Of a stretch of 64,000 bases of DNA, positions 17,695 through 25,542 are shown piece by piece. Each line of letters opens with the position of its first letter. The first letter of the stretch is position 1. The notes under the pieces were generated by a model. The model made no database searches. It worked only from the letters and a program-made list of their open reading frames with translations, and was not told the origin of the DNA. A program made the position numbers and the translations under genes. The stretch is from Nostoc sp. UHCC 0302 (GTDB lineage: Bacteria; Cyanobacteriota; Cyanobacteriia; Cyanobacteriales; Nostocaceae): the NCBI RefSeq assembly GCF_038096175.1, contig NZ_CP151099.1:3350501-3414500 (forward strand), in the 5' to 3' direction.

Positions 17695-19019
17695 ATGAAC
17701 CAAAACCTGCCTCAAGAAGTAGAGAGAGAAAGTTTGGGCCAGTTATCGAAAGAAGAACTGGTAAACATGATCATTGAGCAGAGCAAGGTAATACGTGAAT
17801 TACAGCAAGAAATAGAGCGTTTAAAAGTCAGTAGAGAAATAGAGCAGTTCTAATTCGTCCAAACCGCCATCAGGGGACATCCACAAGAAGAGTGAAAACA
17901 AAAAAGCACCCCCACAAGAGGAATCAAATCAGCCGAAGAAGAAACCGGGTGGGCAACCAGGACATCAAGGCAAAACCCGTAAGGGATTTGGCAGAGTAGC
18001 TCGTTATGAAATTTTACGCCCTGGCAACTGTGTCTGTTGTGGTCACAAAGCATTTGCTCCTCTTGCATTAAAAGTAGAAAAACAGTCAGTAGCGCAATTA
18101 GTGGAACATCCCATAGAAATAGAATGTCACGCTTGAAAACGTGAAATCTCGCGCTTGGCAGGGTGTTGGGGGTAGGGTGTTGGGTGTGGTGTTTAAGACA
18201 ATTAAACTTTAGTTGCGTCAAGGAGTTCAACATTTTCTTGATTTCCCAAACCTGCAACCCCACACCCCACACCCAAAAGCCCTTGGTCAGTCAAGGGAGT
18301 TAAAGAGTGGCTGTGGGTAGTTGCCAATTCTGAATTCTGCCTATTTACTGCGGCTGATACTCGTTCACGATCCGAGTTAGAAACAATTTTAGGCACTAAA
18401 TATACAGGCGTACTCAGCAGCGATGATTTTAGCGTTTACAACGGCTATCAAGCTGTTGCTCAACAGAAATGTTTAGCACATCTACGCCGTCACTTCAAGA
18501 AATTAATTCAACTTCCAGGTCTTCACAACCAAGTTATTGGTAAAGCATTCGTTAATTTAATTGATGAAGCTTTTAGAAATTACGCTCTTCGGGTTTGAAA
18601 CTCTTAATTCCAGCCTTTACAACGATTGGGTCAATGAATTCAAATTCAAGTTGCAATCCTCTATTGATCAATGGATTAACTTAGCCGGAGCAAAAGCCGG
18701 GCAGCTTTTACGTTCTTTGCGCGATAAAGCTCATCAATGGTGGTATTTCTTAGATAACCCTGAAGTGCCTCCTGATAACAATCAGGCTGAACGAGAGTCC
18801 TTCGGACACGCTTCGCGAACGCTGCGTTTAGCTGTCACCAAACGTAAAGTTAGTGGTGGTTCCCGTTCGATGGAGCGGTTTCAACATACTGCTAATTTGC
18901 TGACAGTGGTGCAGACTTCTCGCCGTCAAGGTAGGTCTGTCATTGATTTTTTTACACAAGCTCTAATTGCTGATTCTAGTAATTCTCTATCTCGCCCTTC
19001 TTTACTTCCTCAATATTAG
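17695..19019 (+). pseudogene. IS66 transposase (TnpC) pseudogene
   Basis: The start at 17695 encodes the leucine-zipper region (EELVNMIIEQSKVIRELQQ), then a frame change leads into KPPSGDIHKKSENKK and KKKPGGQPGHQGKTRKGF, followed by a zinc-finger CVCCGHKAF. After the foreign insert the catalytic region resumes (LFTAADTRSRSELETILG, SSDDFSVYNGY), another shift follows near 18590, and the C-terminus reads VPPDNNQAERE and VSGGSRSMERFQHTANLL. A 27-base insert (18795-18821) adds nine residues directly after NNQAER, before the usual LRLAVTK. The gene is inactive. Confidence 0.8.
18795..18821. repeat. 27-bp in-frame short repeat insertion
   Basis: GAGTCCTTCGGACACGCTTC and the following CGCGAACG lie exactly between the codons for NNQAER and LRLAVTK, two motifs that adjoin in IS66 transposases. 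The insert is palindromic in part (GTCCTTCGGAC) and a multiple of three. It matches in style the very small (21-27 base) mobile repeats described in cyanobacteria. Confidence 0.6.
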
Positions 19020-19259
19020 ACCTGAATCCTTACACCCCATCTAGCTAAAAACGTGAAATAACTGTTTGTTATACTGTCATAGTACTTTTTTATTGTATCA
19101 GTGATTGTTACGAAAACTGTTGTTAACTAGCGAAGATAAGCTGTCATGAAATGTGAGTTCAACAGTTCAACAGTTCAGTTTAAAAACTGAGCATAACTAT
19201 AGATGTTTATCTAAGAAGCAATGCGATTTTACATCTCGGATTTTGATGATTCTCAATCC

Positions 19260-20108
19260 TTATGTAGGATAGAAAACCAGCGCCCGTAATTCAATACTTT
19301 CTCTAGTTGGGGCATCTGCTAGGCTTGTAGGGTCATCAAACCCAGTATGAGCAGCAAATCTTGCCCGTCCGTCGTCTGCGGAGTCAAAGCACTTAAACAA
19401 TAATGCCTCCGAGGGTTGCATTTGGGGAAAGTAGAACCATTGATGTGTTGGGTTATAGGTTATTAGGTAGGTTTCACCAACGTAATCGCGGTACACTATG
19501 TCACTAGCTACTAGGTCTGTTGGTGCGATACTAAGAGCGTTGCACACTGCTAATGGTGACTCAAAAACTGGGGCGATCGCTCGCCAAATGTTAATCAAAG
19601 CAAACCTTTGCTGTAACAATTGCTCAATGTTATCTACCCCCCGTGCTTTCAACTCTTTGCGTGCGCGAGTATAGCCAGATTTGGCCGTAAAGTCGTTATG
19701 TACAAGCTTGATCGGCTCACTGATCCCGCTTTCACCAGATGAAGAGCGTTGAGCGTTGCGGAGATTGTGATCGAATATCACTACCCCAGTTGCACCTGTT
19801 ACCTCTTTCAAAAGTTGCTCGGCTTCAGGATAATAGATACGAAGGATCTGATCTTCGTCATAAAAATTGCAGACATTGCTATGAGCTACAACAAGTCTAA
19901 AGCCTTCTCGATCTAGGGATATGTCTTGTGAAACCGCCCGGATGTTATGGACTGGCATCAAGTGTGTCTCGAACTTCCGGTTGGATGGTGGAATCCCTGG
20001 TGGTCGTTCATAGGTATAGATGACAGGTTTTTCTGCCATTGGCGTCAAGTAAGTAAGGAATACCTCAACGTGCGGCTCTTCAAGTAAAAAACTACTGTCT
20101 AGGCTCAT
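19260..20108 (-). CDS. CmcJ/NvfI-like oxidoreductase
   Basis: This 282-residue protein matches the family that includes CmcJ of cephamycin synthesis and fungal AsaB/NvfI enzymes. Visible signatures are KLVHNDFTAKSGYTRARKEL, RFALINIWRAIAPVFESPLA, LVASDIVYRDYVGETYLI, HQWFYFPQMQPSEALLFKC and ARFAAHTGFDDP. The conserved His residues (HNDFT, HTGF) would bind iron. The substrate is unknown, and in this family context it could be a specialised metabolite. There is no signal peptide or membrane segment. It is divergent from nitronate monooxygenase, 238 bases away. The ATG at 20108 gives the expected family length. Confidence 0.85.
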   Translation of the reverse strand: MSLDSSFLLEEPHVEVFLTYLTPMAEKPVIYTYERPPGIPPSNRKFETHLMPVHNIRAVSQDISLDREGFRLVVAHSNVCNFYDEDQILRIYYPEAEQLLKEVTGATGVVIFDHNLRNAQRSSSGESGISEPIKLVHNDFTAKSGYTRARKELKARGVDNIEQLLQQRFALINIWRAIAPVFESPLAVCNALSIAPTDLVASDIVYRDYVGETYLITYNPTHQWFYFPQMQPSEALLFKCFDSADDGRARFAAHTGFDDPTSLADAPTRESIELRALVFYPT

Positions 20109-20346
20109 AAAACATCCTTTTTTAATATATTTAAATACTTAAATTTGAGTAATTATAAGCTGTGTGTCCGGTTTGAGTGAGCGGAGTGGTCGTATTTTAA
20201 CAGTGAATTCTGCTGTTTTGAATAATTGGAATCCCTCATTAATTGGTTAGTGCTAAACTACTTTACGCCTTGATAGCGAGTGAGTTCATTGGTCATACAC
20301 TTAAAGACACATATCTTGCTTGTATTAGCAAGTCTGGGAGATACTC

Positions 20347-21429
20347 ATGTGGCCTAAGACAGAACTGATAGATTTGCTCAAGATTAGACACCCAATAATT
20401 CAGGCTCCAATGGCCGGGGCTTGCACACCCGAGTTGGTTGCGGCAGTTTCTAATGCAGGAGGTCTTGGTTCCTACGGCGGTGCAGCCACCCCACCAGCCA
20501 AACTTCGCTCCTTGATCAGGCAAATCCGAGAACTGACAGACCAACCCTTTGCAGTTAATTTGTTTGCACCAGCAGTTGAAGCGTATGAACTTGCCCCTGG
20601 GCAGCATTCCCCCATGTCCGAGCTATTAATGATGTGGCATAACGAGCTTGACGCAGGGCCTGTTCCCGAACCAATCCCGATAGTAGGGCCATTCCTAGAA
20701 CAATTTACTGTCCTGCTTGAGGAAAAAATACCTGTATTTAGTTTCCACTTTGGGCCTGCACCAATTGAGGCAATTCGTGAGATACACGCCATAGGGTCAA
20801 TTGTGTTAGCTAGCGCGACGACAACTGGTGAAGCAAAAGCTTTGGTCGAAGCAGGAGTCGATGTGATCATAGCCCAGGGCTTTGAAGCCGGAGGTCATCG
20901 CGGTACTTTTGCTGTGCCTTATGAAAATGGATTGATTGGAACAGCAGCCTTAGTGCCGCAAGTAGCTAATACGGTATCGGTTCCAGTCGTTGCAGCGGGC
21001 GGAATTATGGATGCACGTGGAATCGTTGCAGCATTTGCACTTGGGGCAAGCGGGGTACAAATGGGAACCGCCTTTCTTGCCTGTCCTGAGAACAATATCC
21101 CGGAAGTCTATAGGCAGGCGGTACTTAATTGTAAAGATGAAGACACGGTTATTACTGAGGCATTTTCCGGCAGACCCGCCAGAGCAATACGAAATCGATT
21201 TATACGTGAAATGGAGAATCACACGGACAAAGTACTGCCATTCCCGGCTCAGATGTCTATAGGGCGGGTTTTACGTCAAACTTCTGCTCAAAAATCAAAT
21301 CCAGATTTTGTCAGTATGTGGGCAGGACAGGGAGCAGCGTTAGCCGAAGCTCTGCCGGCAGGCGAGCTGATCCAAAAGATGATACAAGAATTCCTTGCCG
21401 TGACTGCTTCTTTACAAGTTAAATCATAA
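20347..21429 (+). CDS. Nitronate monooxygenase (2-nitropropane dioxygenase family)
   Basis: This 360-residue FMN-dependent TIM-barrel enzyme oxidises alkyl nitronates such as propionate-3-nitronate. It shows the family start HPIIQAPMAGACTPELVAAVSNAGGLGS, the phosphate/FMN loop VVAAGGIMDARGIVAAFALGA with GVQMGTAFL, and the substrate motif AQGFEAGGHRGTF, whose His is the catalytic base. There is no secretion signal. The start at 20347 (ATGTGGCCTAAG) matches the family N-terminus. It may work on a nitro compound produced or met together with the CmcJ-like enzyme, but that link rests only on adjacency. A strong hairpin at 21563-21600 follows. Confidence 0.93.
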   Translation: MWPKTELIDLLKIRHPIIQAPMAGACTPELVAAVSNAGGLGSYGGAATPPAKLRSLIRQIRELTDQPFAVNLFAPAVEAYELAPGQHSPMSELLMMWHNELDAGPVPEPIPIVGPFLEQFTVLLEEKIPVFSFHFGPAPIEAIREIHAIGSIVLASATTTGEAKALVEAGVDVIIAQGFEAGGHRGTFAVPYENGLIGTAALVPQVANTVSVPVVAAGGIMDARGIVAAFALGASGVQMGTAFLACPENNIPEVYRQAVLNCKDEDTVITEAFSGRPARAIRNRFIREMENHTDKVLPFPAQMSIGRVLRQTSAQKSNPDFVSMWAGQGAALAEALPAGELIQKMIQEFLAVTASLQVKS

Positions 21430-21956
21430 GTTAACAGTTGAAACCAAAATTTATCTCTGAAAAGCCTCTTGCAGCAGACTGTCAATTACCTTTGTCAGTC
21501 TGCTCAACTGAATTGATTTGATTACACATAATTAAAAAAGGTGAAATTAGCAATTTCTAGTCTTTCTACCTCTGCAACGAGGCACTAGCAGAGGTAGAAA
21601 TTTGCTCTTGAATGTTTTCTACACGTCTAGGAACTTGCACCAGATTCAGCCAAAGCGTCCGCCGTAAGCCATCGCTTGCGCCATCACTCGAACGCACCTA
21701 TAGACCAACACGGGATTTAATGAACCGGATTACTGTCCAAGTGGCAGTGTTCGCTCTCCCTGCTGGTGGTTGCGCGATCGCACTTTTGACAATAATGTTA
21801 TTGAAAAACAAAGCCGCCTGTTGATAGAGGATTAAATTATCCGTTTCGGTTTTGCTCATAAGTTATGGATATAGGCTCAATACCCTATACACTGCATCTC
21901 ACATAAAGTTTTACAATTGTTTTGAGAAATTTTTTGTGGTTAGAGGATTTAATTAA
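21430..21956. other. Spacer after nitronate monooxygenase
   Basis: About 525 bases. It contains the hairpin at 21563-21600 and a short-repeat patch near 21655-21700. A 70-codon plus-strand frame (21612-21824) has no recognisable content and is not called. Confidence 0.5.
21563..21600 (+). terminator. 13-bp perfect hairpin downstream of nitronate monooxygenase
   Basis: TTTCTACCTCTGC (21563-21575) pairs perfectly with GCAGAGGTAGAAA (21588-21600) across a 12-base loop, followed by TTTGCTCTT. Position and tail suit a terminator for the gene ending at 21429. Confidence 0.6.
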
Positions 21957-22148
21957 ATGGTTATTACTCCAACCAGGATTGGGTTAGTACTTATAATAAT
22001 TGGTTTGATTGCCTGGGTTGTAGGCGGTTTAAAGGTTAGCAATTTCAAAAACAAATTGTCAACAGCAAAAGGGCTTTTTATATTTATCTTTTCTTTATTA
22101 CATATTTTGGTCGGTCTGATTCTTATTTTCATGGACTTAATTTTCTAA
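21957..22148 (+). CDS. Small two-helix membrane protein
   Basis: This 63-residue hypothetical protein has two strongly hydrophobic helices (IGLVLIIIGLIAWVVGGL at about 8-25 and a C-terminal IFSLLHILVGLILIFM) separated by a short basic loop (KVSNFKNKLSTAKG). No family is recognised. The ATG at 21957 is preceded by TTAGAGGATTTAATTAA, a fair ribosome site. Two-helix hairpin proteins of this size are often membrane accessory subunits. It lies just before a DNA-ligase/DHH remnant but shares nothing obvious with it. Confidence 0.65.
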   Translation: MVITPTRIGLVLIIIGLIAWVVGGLKVSNFKNKLSTAKGLFIFIFSLLHILVGLILIFMDLIF

Positions 22149-22152
22149 AATT

Positions 22153-22621
22153 GTGTACTGGATGCCGCCCTCGATTGCGATTGTCATCTTGGCAGGTGCT
22201 TTTTATGGCAAAGCGTCCAAGCGACATTCAACTGGGTATGCTCTGCGTTTTCCTCGAATATTACGCATCCGAGATGATAAGCCGCCTGAAGAAATTGATA
22301 CTCTGCAAACAGTGCAACGTTTATCTCAAATAGGCAAGTTGCCTGAACCTACCAGCCAAGTACAAGTAACTAATGCCCATACAGATGGAGTGACATCAAC
22401 TTCTTTAGAAGCGGCACAGGATGCATTCAAAGCTTTTATTGCAGTTGTCAAACCAGATCAGCAACTAGTAATACTACATGACTCAGATGCAGATGGGATT
22501 ACTGCTGGTATAGTTTTACAATTAGCTTTACAACGTGCTGGATTTAAAAAAGTAGAGCGAGTTTTACCCCCAGCGCGATCGTGATGCCTGGACAGATGCC
22601 AATAGACATCTCCGAAAACAA
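22153..22621 (+). pseudogene. Remnant joining the end of an ATP-dependent DNA ligase to the start of a DHH phosphoesterase
   Basis: The first part (AIVILAGAFYGKASK, TGYALRFPRILRIRDD) matches the C-terminal OB-fold region of a bacterial ATP-dependent DNA ligase. The second part, from about residue 85, has ILHDSDADGITAGIVLQLAL, the DHH-type metal motif (DxDAD, here DSDAD) of RecJ-like enzymes. The frame shifts near 22575 into RDRDAWTDANRHLRKQ and then runs into MITE copy 2. Both the ligase catalytic core and most of the DHH protein are missing, so this is debris. In the ancestor the two could have been fused or adjacent. Confidence 0.65.
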
Positions 22622-22873
22622 TCAAAACCTTTGCCAATTTACGAGGGTGAGATGATGATACTTTAAGCATTAACTCCCATTTCTTTGAGGGTTGGCAAAA
22701 ACAATCAGTCCTAAAAATTCCTTTAAGGTTTCACACAAGGGTTTTTTAACGTATTGAGGGCAGGATAAGGGTTTCAGATTCTAAATCACATTTTCATCGA
22801 ACTGCTTATATATGCTTAGTTTTGCCGTTTTTGCCAAAATTTATCTAGGCTCTTATTTTGGCAAAGGTATTGA
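22622..22873. mobile_element. MITE copy 2, 252 bp
   Basis: Same length and order as the element at 4238-4489, with roughly a dozen base differences. The left end reads TCAAAACCTTTGCC and the right end, reverse-complemented, TCAATACCTTTGCC. The heptamer ATCAAAA occurs at 22621-22627 and again at 22873-22879, which could be a target duplication if the element is slightly shorter than drawn. It separates the DHH remnant from the decarboxylase remnant. Confidence 0.75.
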
Positions 22874-23157
22874 TCAAAATTAGTCAGCATCCATTTATGA
22901 GGATTAAAACAATAGCTGTCTGCTAGTTATAATCCTTGGTGAATCCAGCGATACTCAGGACATATACCTGCTGTACCGCTCATTGCACCATCAACATGGA
23001 GCCAAATATTATGTGCTTGAGCGATCGCACCTATTTGTGTCAATGGATCTATGGCATGAGATGAAGTTGTTCCCACAGTAGCGGCAATATAAAAAGGGAT
23101 TTTGAGGAAAAGACAAACTAAATTATCAAACGCCAAAACCTTTACTTGCCCACTCAC
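22874..23157 (-). pseudogene. Fragment of a PLP-dependent (group II) amino acid decarboxylase
   Basis: The minus strand encodes IPFYIAATVGTTSSHAIDPL, HNIWLHVDGAMSGTAGICPE and, beyond an in-frame TAA at 22927-22929, LADSYCFNPHKWMLTNFD. These are consecutive central motifs of aromatic-amino-acid/tyrosine decarboxylases, including the HVDGA aspartate that contacts PLP and the NPHKW lysine that binds it. Both ends are missing and a stop interrupts it, so it cannot work. MITE copy 2 abuts it at NFD. Confidence 0.8.
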
Positions 23158-23449
23158 TGTTCATTGATTAAAAGTTGAAATTCTTACTTGGTATAGTTTA
23201 TAGCTTTTCAAGCGTGCCATTCCAATCTGACACATGTTTTTCAAAACCATACTGTCTAGCTTGGTTAGTATATTTTTATACTTTGTTATCTATTTCAAGA
23301 GAAATTCATCTACATGAAGACAGATTTTAAATAACTAAAAAGCAGATATGTTATGAAGAACTGCTTGTATAAAGCAACTATACTGTCAATAGCAAATTAG
23401 GATGAGGTTTGCTGAGTTTGTAGCGAACTGAAGCAGGATATTAATACAA
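23158..23449. other. Spacer upstream of the methyltransferase
   Basis: About 290 AT-rich bases with no gene. It presumably contains the promoter of the methyltransferase, which I cannot place. Confidence 0.4.
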
Positions 23450-24355
23450 GTGATACTTATGCCAACTTCTTCATGTTCACTTCTTAAACCTTATATTGCT
23501 GCTGATGTGAGAGTGAATTTAGATGAACAAGACATCCTAAATTGTCCTATTTCTACTTCTAGTGCAGCCATCAAAGCGAATAGTTATTACTTTGGCCATT
23601 CTGAATGGGCAAAAAACTACTTTGAAAGCTGTCATCGGGATCAAGTTTTCAAGTCTTGCTGGCAGGCGGCTACGGGGAGTTGGGATCATAAAATTGTTGT
23701 AGACATTGGTTGTGGCCCGGGCAATTTGTATGCAACGCTTGGGGGAAAACCACAATTGTTAATTGGTGTAGATATTAGCTATGGGTCATTAAAAATGGCT
23801 CAACGTCTTGGCTATACACCAGTGCTTGCAGATGCTCACAATTTACCATTTATTGATGAGTTTGCAGATATTGTTGCAGTTAATGCTACACTTCACCATT
23901 GCGAATACATGGATCAAGTGTTGGCACAAGCAGCACGTTTAGTCCGTCCAGGCGGTATTCTAATCACAGATCACGACCCTCAATTAACTGCTTGGAACTT
24001 CCAAGGATTCGGTTTGTGGTTATGGAATTTACGTTTATGGCTGTATCGCCTAATCAAACGAGGAGGTCATACCTCAGCAGCAGAGCAAACTTGGGCTTTA
24101 GCCAGTGAGGTTCATCACCGACCTGGACATGGAGTAACGCCAGAGCTTTACTACAAAATTCTGGAGCCGCTTGGCTTTAGTGTTAATGTTTATCCGCATA
24201 ACCATACAGTTGGCGCACAAGTGTTCCAAGGCCGTTACGGTAAATCTGACAAGAAGTATCGCTTAGCTCAATTATGCTCTGGTATCAATCCTAATTCACC
24301 ACAAGCCGCCTTATCGCTGATGTGTGTAGCCTCACGCCATACCTGTAGAAGCTAG
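23450..24355 (+). CDS. SAM-dependent class I methyltransferase
   Basis: This 301-residue protein has motif I VVDIGCGPGNLYATLG (about 83-98), an acidic loop LIGVDISYGSLKMAQ, motif II/III ADAHNLPFIDEFADIVAVNATLHH and motif post-III LVRPGGILITDHDP, all of the Methyltransf_11 type. The acceptor is not evident. A tryptophan-rich stretch (LWLWNLRLWLYRLI) after the core could touch a lipid or hydrophobic substrate. The GTG at 23450 is one start and the ATG at 23459 (MPTSSCSLLKPYIAADV) an equally good one. A small protein gene follows on the same strand. Confidence 0.85.
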   Translation: MILMPTSSCSLLKPYIAADVRVNLDEQDILNCPISTSSAAIKANSYYFGHSEWAKNYFESCHRDQVFKSCWQAATGSWDHKIVVDIGCGPGNLYATLGGKPQLLIGVDISYGSLKMAQRLGYTPVLADAHNLPFIDEFADIVAVNATLHHCEYMDQVLAQAARLVRPGGILITDHDPQLTAWNFQGFGLWLWNLRLWLYRLIKRGGHTSAAEQTWALASEVHHRPGHGVTPELYYKILEPLGFSVNVYPHNHTVGAQVFQGRYGKSDKKYRLAQLCSGINPNSPQAALSLMCVASRHTCRS

Positions 24356-24386
24356 CATCTGCTTTTACTTATCCACAAGTTTTGAT

Positions 24387-24563
24387 ATGCAACTGTTAGA
24401 TTGGACTTGCTCAAACTTTCGTTGGTATCGTCGTCTGCGGCGTGGGCAGTGGTGGCAAGTAGAAATTCCCTTATTTGATGGTTCCCAAATTGCTTGGGTG
24501 CGTAATAGACCTGAGTACGAGTGGTACATTTTACAAACGGAGAAATACGGCGTTGCTGAATGA
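24387..24563 (+). CDS. Small hypothetical protein, probably truncated
   Basis: A 58-codon frame starts at the ATG at 24387: MQLLDWTCSNFRWYRRLRRG and a Trp/Arg-rich body. It ends at EKYGVAE where the DNA becomes GGCGTTGCTGAAT (24549-24561), the same 13 bases found at the end of the IS1 element at 17586. The frame was therefore probably cut by an IS1-type insertion and the native protein was longer. No family is recognised. It may have been co-transcribed with the methyltransferase 31 bases upstream. Confidence 0.45.
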   Translation: MQLLDWTCSNFRWYRRLRRGQWWQVEIPLFDGSQIAWVRNRPEYEWYILQTEKYGVAE

Positions 24564-24775
24564 AGAGATAATTTTATCAAAACAGAATTCAGGAGTTAGC
24601 TCGACTTTATCCATTTTTTTGACAACGCGATCGCTATCGCTGAAACCACTGTGGGACGGTCTTTTTACTTTTTTGACTTCATCGATGAACTGTGACATAT
24701 AAAAAGTATTTGCCAAAAAGCCAGGGTTTTTGCCGGATAATAAAACCGAGTTTTTAATTTTGGATAAAGTCGAGG

Positions 24776-24965
24776 TTAGAGGATGTCTGAAAAGTAAAAT
24801 TTATGCCAATCTCTGAAGTAAAGTACGTAAGCTAGTTGAATAAAGGCTTCTTTAGTTTCTGGTAAATACTCATAATCCTTGCTCAATCGTCGATACCGTC
24901 CTAACCAACCGAGAGTTCGCTCTACCATCCATCGTCAAGTAATAACCTGAAAACTGCAAGCAATA
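24776..24965 (-). pseudogene. IS5-family transposase, C-terminal fragment
   Basis: The minus strand encodes [20 protein letters not shown] and continues to [20 protein letters not shown], ending FYFSDIL with a stop at 24776. The WxVERT..W..[10 protein letters not shown] block is the C-terminal catalytic region of IS5-type transposases, containing the DDE Glu. A stop sits directly before RWMVER, and the front half of the element is absent. The right IS end (GAGGATGTCTGAAAAG in the plus sense, about 24779-24794) also ends the related fragment at 49441-49813. Confidence 0.8.
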
Positions 24966-25542
24966 GGAGCTGGCTCTACCCTAGTAGTTCACCAACCCAA
25001 AATTGCTGTGTAGGTCGAGCTTTCTGGAGCAGGGGAAGAATTGGGGTCGGGGGAAGATGGGGAGGCTGGCGTTGCAAAATCAATGATAATAGCAGTATCT
25101 CCTCCAATTCTCCCCCTGCCTCCCTTGCTGACCACAACGCAAAGTAGTCTTGGCAGACTACTAGGAGTAGTTACGGCGACGAGAGCCAGCATTGCAGATT
25201 CCACCTGAGTACCTCGATACTGTTGTCCGCTGTGTTGCTGTAGGAGCATCAGGTGTTCTAAAATTTTTTCCTTACTGTTGGACTCCAGGCACCGCTGTTG
25301 AAGAGATATGGTTATCGCTGTGATTGGCTTCGCCAATGCCAAAGGCAATCGCAGAGCTAATCCCCGGTCGTTTCCATTAATTCGCCTCCACAAAGTTATT
25401 TGAATAGGAGTGCGTTCGTCCTTAAAGAATTATGGAACGCACTCAAGTACCCAACACCCACCAAGTTGATAAACATAATCTGTCCACTAATCCATTTAGC
25501 AGCAGGTGAGCAGAAATAAAAAACTACGGTCGCAATATCAGT
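24966..25542. other. Spacer downstream of the sulfatase gene
   Basis: About 575 bases. A minus-strand frame of 134 codons (24989-25393) contains no recognisable domain and has short-repeat palindromes in it, so I do not call it. AGTAGTCT/AGACTACT (near 25143-25162) forms a small hairpin. Confidence 0.4.

Larger units (their letters stand above)
17635..19033 (+). mobile_element. IS66-family remnant, internally deleted
   Basis: Inverted ends GTAAGGATTCAGGT (17635-17648 and 19020-19033) bound about 1.4 kb of IS66-like DNA, well short of a full IS66 element. No 8-base target duplication is seen. The N-terminal and C-terminal parts of TnpC are present, but a central section is replaced by about 170 bases of unrelated DNA (about 18134-18310). 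The left end lies only 48 bases from the IS1 element. Confidence 0.75.

Noticed and set aside
21612-21824. 70-codon plus-strand frame after nitronate monooxygenase
   Set aside because: Starts inside repeat-like DNA, no domain, and no good ribosome site.
24989-25393. 134-codon minus-strand frame near the sulfatase operon
   Set aside because: Low-complexity Pro/Ser tail, palindromic repeats inside it and no recognisable domain. It could be a decayed gene but cannot be supported.
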